Shown here in pieces: positions 36,976 through 45,117 of a DNA stretch of 64,000 bases. Numbering within the stretch: position 1 is the first letter of the stretch; each line of letters begins with the position of its first letter. The position numbers were made by a program, and so were the translations under genes. This DNA is from Arcobacter aquimarinus (lineage in GTDB: Bacteria; Campylobacterota; Campylobacteria; Campylobacterales; Arcobacteraceae). A model generated the notes under the pieces. The model was not told the DNA's origin. It saw only the letters and a program-made list of their open reading frames with translations, and searched no databases. Location: the NCBI RefSeq assembly GCF_013177635.1, contig NZ_CP030944.1, positions 744,001 through 808,000 of the forward strand. The letters are read 5' to 3'.

Positions 36976-37817
36976 TAATATTTCCCTACAAAACCTAAAA
37001 ATCTATCTTCGAAATCCACATTTAACTCTTTTAAATTCTCAAGTTTTTCAAAGGTATAAATTTTTTTATAATCTTTATGAATTTCAACTCTATGAATATC
37101 TTTTTTTTCAAACATCTCATTTAACTCAACTTCATAACATCTGAAATTTTCTATAAAATCTTTCATACTATCTTGATAAACATCGCCACCTTTTTGAATA
37201 ATTGCAATATCATCAATTAAATCAACCAAATCACTCATAATATGAGAAGTTATCAAAACAGTTTTATCACTATTTTTTACATAATCTTTTAAATAATCAA
37301 TAAAAAGTTTTCTGTATCCCGCATCTAAACCCATAGAGTAATCATCAAGTATTAAAAGTTCTGCATCTTGGGCAAAAATCAAACCTAAGACTACCTGAGA
37401 TTTTTGTCCAAAAGATAAAGTAGAAATTTTTTGATTGTAATTTAACCCCATTAAATCAACTAAATCATAAAAAATTTTACTTTTCCATTTTGGATAAAAT
37501 GGTTTAAAAAATTGTTCTATTTGTTTTATATTCATAAAATCATAAGTTGTAAATCCCTCGTGTAAAAGGGCAATTTTTTCTTTTGCTTGAATACTAAGAT
37601 TAAAAGAAGGCTCTTTGAAAATCAAACATTCACCATTTTTAGGTTTTATATATCCCATTAATATATTTATTAAAGTTGATTTACCAACTCCATTTTTTCC
37701 TAAAAATGCAAATACAGAACCTTTTTTTATATTTAAATTTAGATTTTCATAAATTTTCTTTTTGCCAAAAAAGTGTGAAAGATTTTTTATTTCTATTATG
37801 AACTCGTTATTTTTCAT
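36975..37817 (-). CDS. ABC transporter ATP-binding protein in the feo operon
   Basis: The 280-residue ATPase has Walker A FLGKNGVGKSTLINIL, signature TLSFGQKSQVVLG, Walker B AELLILDDYSMGLDAG and the switch His in ITSHIMSD. The residue after the Walker B Asp, usually the catalytic Glu, is Asp (LDDY), which may slow hydrolysis. It is of the ABC-2/YxlF type and is followed by its membrane partner with a one-base overlap. The feoB-associated peptide gene overlaps its start by 11 bases, so all share one leftward operon with feoAB. Confidence 0.9.
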   Translation of the reverse strand: MKNNEFIIEIKNLSHFFGKKKIYENLNLNIKKGSVFAFLGKNGVGKSTLINILMGYIKPKNGECLIFKEPSFNLSIQAKEKIALLHEGFTTYDFMNIKQIEQFFKPFYPKWKSKIFYDLVDLMGLNYNQKISTLSFGQKSQVVLGLIFAQDAELLILDDYSMGLDAGYRKLFIDYLKDYVKNSDKTVLITSHIMSDLVDLIDDIAIIQKGGDVYQDSMKDFIENFRCYEVELNEMFEKKDIHRVEIHKDYKKIYTFEKLENLKELNVDFEDRFLGFVGKY

Positions 37818-37929
37818 CTACTTTACAGCTTCCTTCTTTTCCACATCCACAACCTTTATTTTTAAATAATTTTGTATAAAGATAAAAGAGTGCTGCAACA
37901 GTGATGATACCTAAAAATATATTTTCCAT
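37807..37929 (-). CDS. FeoB-associated Cys-rich membrane peptide
   Basis: A 40-residue frame encodes MENIFLGIITVAALFYLYTK, one membrane helix, followed by a short tail with three cysteines in KGCGCGKEGSC. This is the pattern of the FeoB-associated Cys-rich membrane protein family, usually found beside feoB. AAGGTC precedes the ATG. It is the first gene of the leftward feo operon and overlaps the ABC ATPase start by 11 bases. The cysteines may hold or pass iron; that is inference. Confidence 0.85.
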   Translation of the reverse strand: MENIFLGIITVAALFYLYTKLFKNKGCGCGKEGSCKVDEK

Positions 37930-37984
37930 TTTATGACCTTTTTTTGATGAAAGAATATTAACAATTTTAAGCTTAAAGTAGTAT

Positions 37985-37999
37985 TGATAACAATTATCA
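37985..37999. promoter_or_regulatory. Fur-like box between the feo operon and hemP
   Basis: TGATAA-CAA-TTATCA is a perfect 6-3-6 palindrome that fits the core of Fur boxes. It sits between the divergent feo operon and hemP/TonB receptor genes, about 55 bp from the first and 85 bp from the second start. It could repress both with iron. Confidence 0.75.
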
Positions 38000-38084
38000 G
38001 TTTTATAAAAAATTAAGTTTCACTTGGTTAATATCCCATTTACATTTTGTTAATAATTAGTTAAATAACTTATACGGGAAAATA

Positions 38085-38219
38085 ATGAAAGATAAAAAAG
38101 ATAAAAAAATTGAAAGTAAAATAATTTTTCAAGATGAGAATATCATAACAATAGTTCATGATGGACAAGAGTACCAATTAAGAATAACAAAAGCGAACAA
38201 ATTGATTTTAACAAAATAA
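38085..38219 (+). CDS. hemP: hemin uptake protein HemP
   Basis: A 44-residue frame matches the HemP family. A lysine-rich start is followed by SKIIFQDENIITIVHDGQEY and the ending QLRITKANKLILTK, which is the hallmark of HemP (YxLRxTxxxKLILTK). HemP proteins are encoded ahead of haem or siderophore receptor genes in many bacteria and can activate receptor expression. Here it lies just upstream of a TonB receptor and across a Fur-like box from feo. Its ribosome binding site is weak (GGGAAAAT). Confidence 0.88.
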   Translation: MKDKKDKKIESKIIFQDENIITIVHDGQEYQLRITKANKLILTK

Positions 38220-38231
38220 AAAATATTTAAA

Positions 38232-38272
38232 TAGCAAGCCAAAATAAAAGTTCTCCAAAAATAGCCAGCTAA
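38232..38272 (+). repeat. paired TAGCCAGCCAA-like boxes upstream of TonB receptor 1
   Basis: TAGCAAGCCAA (38232-38242) and TAGCCAGCTAA (38262-38272) are one-mismatch copies of the exact motif found upstream of the second TonB receptor. They are in the same orientation, 30 bp start to start, between hemP and the receptor. The layout suggests half-sites of an activator, for instance of the AraC type. Confidence 0.6.
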
Positions 38273-38296
38273 AACAACATAGTTTAAAGGAATAAA

Positions 38297-40534
38297 ATGA
38301 AATTAAGAATTGCAAGTTCTGTAGCAGCATTATTAGTTGCACAAGCATCAGTTTTAGCTGATGATACTACAAAATTAGAAGAGATTACAGTTACAACTGC
38401 TGCTGGATATGAGCAAAAATTAGTTGATGCGCCTGCGTCTATATCTGTTATAACTCAAGAAGATTTACAAAAGAAACCATACGCAAATTTATTAGATGCC
38501 GTTAAAGATGTTGAAGGTGTTGATATTGGTGAAAGTACTGATAAATCAGGACAAGGAACAGTTAGTATGAGAGGTATGGGTTCTGATTATACACTTGTTT
38601 TAATTGATGGTAAAAGACAAAATAATAATGGAGATATTTATCCAAATGATTTTGGTGGTTTACAATTTGCAAATATTCCTCCTATTTCTATGATTGAAAG
38701 AGTTGAGGTTGTAAGAGGACCTATGTCTACACTTTATGGTGCTGATGCTATGGGTGGAGTTATAAATATTATTACAAAAAAAATATCGAAAGAGTGGACA
38801 GGAGCAATCAGTCATAGTAGAACTTTCCAAACTGATAGTTCATGGGGAAATAAAGATACTACAGATGTTTCTATCATGGGACCACTTATTGAAAATAAAT
38901 TAGGTCTTAGTTTAAGAGGTAGTTTTTATGATAATGAAGAATCAAATCCTGAATGGGCAAAAGCAACTTTCAATGGAGCTGATGCTAGTAAAAACAATAA
39001 TAGTTTTGGTGCAAATGGTAAAACTATGGATAACCAAAACTGGACTTTTGGTGCAGGATTGACATTTACTCCAAACGATGCTCATACTATAAAAGCTGAT
39101 TTTGATATTGCAAAACAAAAATATGATAATACAAATGCAAGTGTAGGAACAGTTGATAGTTATCAAACTATTTATACAAATCAAAGAGTTGGATATGCTC
39201 CAATTCAAAGAATGGAAAGAGAACAATACTCTTTATCTTGGGAAGCTAACTGGGATTTGGGAAAAAGTACAGTTGGAATTCATCATATTGAATCACAAAA
39301 CTTAGGAAGAAGTTTACCTTTAAGTGCAGAAGAGAGATTGTATATTAAAAATAACAAACCAGGATGGGGAAATTTAGCTGGTGCAATGAATGATCCATAT
39401 TTTGTTGATTTAATGCCAAGACCAAAAAGAACTTTAGAATCAAAAAATACAACATATAGTGCAAAATATGAACTTCCTTTAAATAATCACTTTTTAGTTG
39501 TTGGTGCTGAATATTTAGATGCTCAAATGAAAGATGGTGTATTTGGTATGAGTGAAGGTAAAACTAACGGGAAAAAAGAGTATGGTCAATATTCTGTTTT
39601 TGCAGAAGATAGTTGGAGTATAATAGACCCATTAACTCTTACTTTTGGAGGAAGATATGATAAACATGAAGATTTTGGAAGTCATGTTAGTCCTAGAGTA
39701 TATGCAACTTATACAGTAAATGATAATTGGACAGTAAAAGGAGGAGTTGCAACAGGGTATAAAACTCCTAAAACATCTGATTTACAAGAGGGAATAACAG
39801 GATTTGGAGGACAAGGTACATCTCCATTTATTGGAAATCCTGATTTAAAACCTGAAGAGAGTTTAAGTAAAGAGATTGCAGTTTATTATGAACACCCAAA
39901 TAAACATAACTTTAATGTAACTTTATTCCAAAATGATTTTAAGGATAAAATTGAAAGTACAGATGTTACATCATCAGCTGGTTCAAAATGGGAAGATGTA
40001 AGTTCAAGTTATGGAACACTTAGTCAAAAACAAAATGTTGGAAAAGCAGAAATTTTAGGATTAGAAGTTTCAGGAAAATATTTTATTTTAGACAATTTAT
40101 CATTAAAAGCAAACTGGACATATATGGATTCTGAGATTGAATCAAATGATCCATCAACAAACGGAAAACCTTTAAGAAGTAGTCCAAAACATATGTATAA
40201 TGCTACTTTAGATTATCAAGCAACAACTAAGTTTAATACATATTTACAATATTCAGGAGAAGTTGATAGATTTAATATAAGATATGCTGATTCTACATCT
40301 GGAAATTATAAAGATTTATATTATAAAGACTACTCAATTTGGAATTTAGGAGCTTCTTACAAAGTTGATAAAAATTTAACATTTAATGGAAGAGTTAATA
40401 ACTTATTTGATAAAGATTTTATGGAATATGATGCAGTGGCTCAGGGTTCTGGAAGAACACCATATTACTATGAACAATACAGTAATATCAGTGCTGGTAG
40501 AAACTTTTGGTTAAGTGCTAACTATACTTTCTAA
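38297..40534 (+). CDS. TonB-dependent receptor 1 (FepA/CfrA-like)
   Basis: The 745-residue outer-membrane receptor has a signal peptide (residues 1-21, ending VLA), a TonB-box-like start (KLEEITVTTAAG) and a plug domain with VSMRGMGSDYTLVLIDGK and RVEVVRGPMSTLYGADAMGG. A 22-strand barrel then ends with an aromatic C-terminus (SANYTF). The overall pattern is that of catecholate siderophore receptors such as FepA and Campylobacter CfrA; the hemP neighbour also allows haem. AAAGGAA lies before the ATG. It probably forms a unit with hemP. No tonB-exbBD genes are in the window. Confidence 0.9.
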   Translation: MKLRIASSVAALLVAQASVLADDTTKLEEITVTTAAGYEQKLVDAPASISVITQEDLQKKPYANLLDAVKDVEGVDIGESTDKSGQGTVSMRGMGSDYTLVLIDGKRQNNNGDIYPNDFGGLQFANIPPISMIERVEVVRGPMSTLYGADAMGGVINIITKKISKEWTGAISHSRTFQTDSSWGNKDTTDVSIMGPLIENKLGLSLRGSFYDNEESNPEWAKATFNGADASKNNNSFGANGKTMDNQNWTFGAGLTFTPNDAHTIKADFDIAKQKYDNTNASVGTVDSYQTIYTNQRVGYAPIQRMEREQYSLSWEANWDLGKSTVGIHHIESQNLGRSLPLSAEERLYIKNNKPGWGNLAGAMNDPYFVDLMPRPKRTLESKNTTYSAKYELPLNNHFLVVGAEYLDAQMKDGVFGMSEGKTNGKKEYGQYSVFAEDSWSIIDPLTLTFGGRYDKHEDFGSHVSPRVYATYTVNDNWTVKGGVATGYKTPKTSDLQEGITGFGGQGTSPFIGNPDLKPEESLSKEIAVYYEHPNKHNFNVTLFQNDFKDKIESTDVTSSAGSKWEDVSSSYGTLSQKQNVGKAEILGLEVSGKYFILDNLSLKANWTYMDSEIESNDPSTNGKPLRSSPKHMYNATLDYQATTKFNTYLQYSGEVDRFNIRYADSTSGNYKDLYYKDYSIWNLGASYKVDKNLTFNGRVNNLFDKDFMEYDAVAQGSGRTPYYYEQYSNISAGRNFWLSANYTF

Positions 40535-40536
40535 AT

Positions 40537-40568
40537 AAATAAAAGAGTGAATTTTCACTCTTTTATTT
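40537..40568. terminator. bidirectional terminator after TonB receptor 1
   Basis: AAATAAAAGAGTGAA (40537-40551) and TTCACTCTTTTATTT (40554-40568) form a perfect 15-bp stem with a 2-nt gap, with T-rich ends on both strands. It lies between convergent genes. Confidence 0.8.
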
Positions 40569-41721
40569 TACCTTCTATCAAAAATTTTGCTCCATTTTCA
40601 AAACTATAAGTTATCTCTCCTTGAAGCTGTAATTTTACAATATTATTAACAAGTTTTAGACCTAATGTTTTATCAAAAAGACTTTTATAATCTTTTTTTA
40701 AACCTTTTCCATTATCTTTGATAATTAAAGTTAAAATATTATTAGTTTTTGTTATTTTTATATAAATAGTAGGATTAAATATATCTAAAAAAGCATATTT
40801 AAAAGCATTTGTTATAAGTTCATTTAAGATAAGTCCATAAGGCATGGCATTTTCTATAGTTAAAAAAATATCTTCTATTTGAGGATTTATTAATATTTCA
40901 TCCCCTTTATCGTAAGAAATTTTAATAGAGTTTATTAAATCTTCAATATAATCTTTAAAAGAAATTTTATTCAAATCTTCAGATTCATATAGTTTTCTAT
41001 GTAATAATTCCATAGTAAATATTCTTTCTTGTATTTCATTTAGGGTTTTTTTAGTTTTAATATCTTTAATCTCTTCTTCTTGAAGTTCAATTAAACTAAT
41101 AGTTAAGGCAAGATTATTTTTTACTCTATGATGAACTTCTTTTAGTAAAGTCTCTTTCTCTTCTAATGATTTGCTAAGTTGTTTATTTAGTAATTCAATA
41201 TTGTTTAACATTCTTTTAAAAATAATAAAAAGAAGAGAGATACTTAAAAAAATAGCTACTAAAGTTTCAGGAAGTAAAAAAAGAATTAAAATAGAAATAC
41301 TATTTTTATTTTCTATTTCATCTTTTTCTATACTTAATTTTAGAAAAAGATTTTTATTATTTTTTGAAATATTAAGTTTTAAATACCAAATGACAAAAAC
41401 ATTATTGTTTATATTAACTTCTTCAATGAAAATATCATTTTTAAAGTTATCCAAGTATAAAAACTTAATCTCTGTAGTTTTGTAAGAGAGATTTTTAATT
41501 AGGCTATTTTTCATCTCTTCTATCTTTTTTTCTTCTAAAAATAAATCTTTTGTAATTAAAAGAGATTTTGTGACAAAATTTATATCATCTTTAAAATTTT
41601 TTTCTTTTATTTTAGGTTGAGCAAGGGCTGTTCTAATTGATATTGATAAAAAAGTGATTATAAAAAAAGCAATTAAAACTTTTGTGATTAAAGAATAATT
41701 CTTTAAATCAAGAATTTTCAT
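40555..41721 (-). CDS. sensor histidine kinase (HisKA_2/HWE type)
   Basis: The 388-residue kinase has one N-terminal helix (about 12-32), an extracytoplasmic domain of about 110 residues, a second helix (SISILILFLLPETLVAIFLSISLLFIIF region) and a kinase core of the HisKA_2 class. Its phospho-acceptor is in LLKEVHHRVKNNLALTISLI, and ATP-binding motifs follow (NELITNAFKYAF, IKDNGKGL, LGLKLVNNIV). It overlaps the response-regulator gene upstream by 14 bases, so the pair is co-expressed with the regulator first. The signal is unknown; the location points to envelope or iron stress. Confidence 0.9.
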   Translation of the reverse strand: MKILDLKNYSLITKVLIAFFIITFLSISIRTALAQPKIKEKNFKDDINFVTKSLLITKDLFLEEKKIEEMKNSLIKNLSYKTTEIKFLYLDNFKNDIFIEEVNINNNVFVIWYLKLNISKNNKNLFLKLSIEKDEIENKNSISILILFLLPETLVAIFLSISLLFIIFKRMLNNIELLNKQLSKSLEEKETLLKEVHHRVKNNLALTISLIELQEEEIKDIKTKKTLNEIQERIFTMELLHRKLYESEDLNKISFKDYIEDLINSIKISYDKGDEILINPQIEDIFLTIENAMPYGLILNELITNAFKYAFLDIFNPTIYIKITKTNNILTLIIKDNGKGLKKDYKSLFDKTLGLKLVNNIVKLQLQGEITYSFENGAKFLIEGKIKE

Positions 41722-42448
41722 TATTTTTTACCATATTTAATCTATATCCTTCTTCATACATATTTTCAAAAGGATTAAATCCAAGACGTGTTTTAAGCCT
41801 ATAAATTAGTGAACGGAGTTTGGATAAATCATACACATCTTCTCTATAAACAAAATTGAAAATAGTATTAAAACTTACTGTTTTACCACCATTTAAAGCT
41901 AGAATCTCAAAGAGTTTTTTTTCAGTTTTTGTTAGTTTAAAGAGTTTATTATTTATATAAAGTTCTAATGTAATTTTATTAAATTTCATATTTTCTTCTA
42001 TAAAAATAAATTCATCTTTTGTATGAGTTAATAAATTTTTATTTTTAAAGAAAAATTGATGTTTATGCATGGTTGTATTTATTGCAACTTTTAATTCTTC
42101 ATTTCTACAAGGTTTTAATAAATAAGCATAAGGTTCAGCTTCCATCGCTTCATTTAATATTTTATCGTTTGAATAGGCTGTTAAAAAGATTATTGGAATG
42201 TTGAAATTCTTCCAAAAGTAATTTGCAACATCAATACCTGTTTTAGAAGCATTTAAATTTATATCAACTATTGCTAAATCAAGATTATGATTATTTGCAT
42301 AAAGTATTGCTGTGTCAGGTGTTGTTGAGATTCCACTTACATTAAATCCCATTTTTTTTAGTTTTGATTCCATAGCCATAGCTAAAATAGGCTCATCTTC
42401 AACAATTAATATATCAAAATCTTTTTTTGTATATAAATTACTTGACAA
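41708..42448 (-). CDS. response regulator with winged-helix output
   Basis: The 246-residue protein has a receiver (IVEDEPILAMAMESKL, acceptor Asp in LAIVDINLNASKTG, Thr/Ala in FLTAYSND, Lys in LLKPC). An OmpR-like DNA-binding domain follows, with LTKTEKKLFEILALNGGKTVS and LRSLIYRLKTRLGFNPFENMYEEGYRL. The receiver is of the type that pairs with HisKA_2 kinases. It is divergent from the RND efflux operon, 179 bp away, so that operon is a natural target; this is inference. Its gene comes before the kinase in the leftward unit. Confidence 0.9.
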   Translation of the reverse strand: MSSNLYTKKDFDILIVEDEPILAMAMESKLKKMGFNVSGISTTPDTAILYANNHNLDLAIVDINLNASKTGIDVANYFWKNFNIPIIFLTAYSNDKILNEAMEAEPYAYLLKPCRNEELKVAINTTMHKHQFFFKNKNLLTHTKDEFIFIEENMKFNKITLELYINNKLFKLTKTEKKLFEILALNGGKTVSFNTIFNFVYREDVYDLSKLRSLIYRLKTRLGFNPFENMYEEGYRLNMVKNNENS

Positions 42449-42508
42449 TTGATTATTTCCTTTTTTATTGAAATAATAGTCTAATAAAAATTAAATTACT
42501 TTTAATTT

Positions 42509-42523
42509 TAATATTCATTATCA
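42509..42523. promoter_or_regulatory. weak Fur-like box near the efflux operon
   Basis: TAATAT-TCA-TTATCA matches one arm of the 6-3-6 Fur-like pattern exactly and the other in part. It lies between the divergent regulator gene and the efflux operon, about 30 bp upstream of a TATAAT at 42554-42559. Confidence 0.35.
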
Positions 42524-42553
42524 AAATATCATTATTCAATCATTTTTATATTA

Positions 42554-42559
42554 TATAAT
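42554..42559 (+). promoter_or_regulatory. -10 element of the RND efflux operon
   Basis: TATAAT within TTATATAATT lies 69 bp upstream of the GTG start of the first efflux gene. Confidence 0.4.
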
Positions 42560-42627
42560 TAGCAATTCCATTAAAATAGCGTTAAAAAAGAGATACTAAA
42601 ATTTCACTTTTAAAACAAGGAGTATAG

Positions 42628-43986
42628 GTGCATTTAATATTTAAATATATGTTTTTTCTATTTTTTCTTTTCTTTTGTGGCTGTAGTTATAAGCAATTTG
42701 ATGAAAATATTAAAAATTCAAATTTACCAAAAAATTTTAATGAAAAAGCAGAAATAAAAATTGATGAAAATTGGTTGTTAAGTTTAAATGATAATCAATT
42801 AATTGAATTTATAAATAAAGCTTTAAACAACAATTATGAATTAAAAAAACTTTTTTATGATATTAAAATAAAAGAACAAGAGTTAATTTCTTCAAATAGT
42901 TCTTTTTTTCCAACATTAGATTTAAGTGTAAATAGTTCTAAAGATGGAGATTTTAATGGAAATGATAATTCATCTTCTTCAAAAATATCTTTAGATTTAA
43001 AATATGAATTAGATATTTGGGGAAAATTATCAGATGCAAGTAAAATATCAAATATGAATTTATTGCAAACAAAAGCTTTATTTCAAGAAGGGAAACAAAA
43101 ACTAATAAGTGATGTTGCTATTGCATATTTTGAAATTATAGAAGCTAATAATCTTTTAGATTTATATGAAAAAAATCTTGAAACTTCTAAAAAATATTAT
43201 GATTTAATCTTTTCAAGATATAAACAAGGAATAAGTGAAGCTTTAGATACTATGCTTGCAAAAAATAGTATTTTTACGCAACAAAGTAAAATAGCTAGTT
43301 TAAAAACAATAAAATCACAAGCTATATATAAATTAGAACAACTTTTAGGTGAATATCCAAAAGGAAAACTAGATATTAAAAAAAGTTTACCAGTTTTAAA
43401 AGATAAAATAAATGTAGGAATTCCCTCACAAATTATTGAAAGAAAACCAACAATAACAGCAAGTTGGAATGCTCTTTTATCAAAAAATTACGAATTAGCT
43501 TTTACGCACAAACAAAGATTACCAAGTTTTAGCATTTCAAGTTCAATTGAAAACATAAAAAATGATGGAATAGCTTCAACTTGGTCATTACTTGCAGGAA
43601 TGACTACGCCTATTTTTAATGCTGGAAAATTAAAAGCAAATGAAGAAGTAGCTTATTTTGAATTAAAAAAAGCCGAACTTGATTATTTAGATACTTTATA
43701 TAATTCATTTGTGGAAATAGAGAGTTTTTTACAAGAAGAAAAAAATTTAAAAGAAGAGTATGAAATATTAAAAAATACTAAAGAGAATGCTTTTAATTCT
43801 TTGAATTTATCTACAAATCAATATCTAAAAGGTTTAGTTGAATATACGACAGTTTTAGATTCTCAAGAGAGTTTTTATAATTCTCAAGTTTCATTAATTC
43901 AAATAGAAAAATTAATAATAGAAAATAGAATAAATCTACAAAAAACTTTAGGGATAGAACTTATCTCTGAGCAAATTAAGGAGTAA
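42628..43986 (+). CDS. outer-membrane efflux lipoprotein (TolC/OprM type)
   Basis: The 452-residue protein starts with GTG after a strong AAGGAG. It has a lipoprotein signal with lipobox FCGC, so Cys 19 or so becomes the lipid anchor. The two long helical outer-membrane-efflux repeats follow (for instance NNYELKKLFYDIKIKEQELI and YDLIFSRYKQGISEALDTMLA). This is the exit duct of a tripartite pump. The adaptor gene starts six bases after its stop, followed by the RND pump gene, so the operon is complete. Confidence 0.92.
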   Translation: MHLIFKYMFFLFFLFFCGCSYKQFDENIKNSNLPKNFNEKAEIKIDENWLLSLNDNQLIEFINKALNNNYELKKLFYDIKIKEQELISSNSSFFPTLDLSVNSSKDGDFNGNDNSSSSKISLDLKYELDIWGKLSDASKISNMNLLQTKALFQEGKQKLISDVAIAYFEIIEANNLLDLYEKNLETSKKYYDLIFSRYKQGISEALDTMLAKNSIFTQQSKIASLKTIKSQAIYKLEQLLGEYPKGKLDIKKSLPVLKDKINVGIPSQIIERKPTITASWNALLSKNYELAFTHKQRLPSFSISSSIENIKNDGIASTWSLLAGMTTPIFNAGKLKANEEVAYFELKKAELDYLDTLYNSFVEIESFLQEEKNLKEEYEILKNTKENAFNSLNLSTNQYLKGLVEYTTVLDSQESFYNSQVSLIQIEKLIIENRINLQKTLGIELISEQIKE

Positions 43987-43992
43987 AAATAG

Positions 43993-45117
43993 ATGAAGAA
44001 ATTTCTAAAAATCTCTATACCATTAGTTATCATAACAGCAACAGCTATTATGATATATATAATTTTTGCAAATCCTCCTCAAATGAAAAAGGAGATTACA
44101 AAAGTTTCAAAAATCCAAGTTGAAGTAAAAAATCTGAATAAAGAGAAATTTCAAGTTTTTCTTGATAGTTATGGAACAGCACAGGCTTCAACAAAAACAA
44201 CTTTGACTTCACAAGTATCTGGAAAAATTATTTTTATAAATGAAAATTTTAAAAATGGTGGATACTTTAAAAAAGGTGATTTATTAGTTCAAATTGAGGA
44301 TGAAGATTATAAAGCTGATGTAAAAATAGCAAATGCCCAACTTATTTTGGCAAAACAGACACTTTTGGAAGAACAAGCTAAAGCAAAACAAGCAAAAGAA
44401 GATTGGAAAAAATTTAATATTGATGAAAAACCAGATGATTTGGTTTTAAGAGTTCCTCAACTTCAATCAGCAATTGCAACAGTTGAAGCAAAAGAAGCTG
44501 ATTTACAAAAAGCAAAATTAAATCTAAATAGAACAAAAATTTTAGCTCCTTATGATGGTCGTGTAATAGAAAAAAGTATTTCAATTGCACAAGTTATCTC
44601 AAATAATGCTCAAATTGGAACTATTTTTTCAAATGATAATATAGAAGTTAGACTTCCAATAAAAAATAAAGATTTAAATCTTATTGATATAAATTTAGGT
44701 GCAAAAGTTGAATTCATATCTCAATTATCAAATAAAATTTATGAAGGAAAAATAGTAAGAAGTGAAAGTACAATTGATGAAAACACAAAACAGTTATATC
44801 TAATAGCACAAATAGATGAAAATATTTCTAATCTTAAAATAGGTGAATATTTAAAAGCAAAAATTGAGGCTAAAAAACTAGAAAATGTGATTATTATACC
44901 AAATGAAACTATTTATCAAAGTTCTTATGTATATGTACAAAAAGATGGAATTTTAGAAAAAAGAGTTATTGAAATATCTTGGCAAAATGATGAATATGCA
45001 GTTATTTCAAATGGATTAAAAGAAAATGATAATTTAATATTAACAACTTTAGGAAGTGTAAAATCAGGAACAAAAGTTGAAATAATAAATAAAGAGAATA
45101 AAGGGCAGAAACAATGA
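43993..45117 (+). CDS. RND efflux periplasmic adaptor (membrane fusion protein)
   Basis: The 374-residue adaptor has an N-terminal membrane anchor (about 7-27), a lipoyl-like half motif SGKIIFINENFKNGGYFKKGDLLVQIEDEDY, a helical hairpin with LQKAKLNLNRTKILAPYDGRVIEKS (motif ends quoted: LNRTKILAPYDG), and beta-barrel and membrane-proximal domains. It links the RND pump to the outer-membrane duct. Its stop overlaps the pump start by four bases (ATGA). The anchored, non-lipidated form suits an inner-membrane-tethered adaptor. Confidence 0.92.
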   Translation: MKKFLKISIPLVIITATAIMIYIIFANPPQMKKEITKVSKIQVEVKNLNKEKFQVFLDSYGTAQASTKTTLTSQVSGKIIFINENFKNGGYFKKGDLLVQIEDEDYKADVKIANAQLILAKQTLLEEQAKAKQAKEDWKKFNIDEKPDDLVLRVPQLQSAIATVEAKEADLQKAKLNLNRTKILAPYDGRVIEKSISIAQVISNNAQIGTIFSNDNIEVRLPIKNKDLNLIDINLGAKVEFISQLSNKIYEGKIVRSESTIDENTKQLYLIAQIDENISNLKIGEYLKAKIEAKKLENVIIIPNETIYQSSYVYVQKDGILEKRVIEISWQNDEYAVISNGLKENDNLILTTLGSVKSGTKVEIINKENKGQKQ

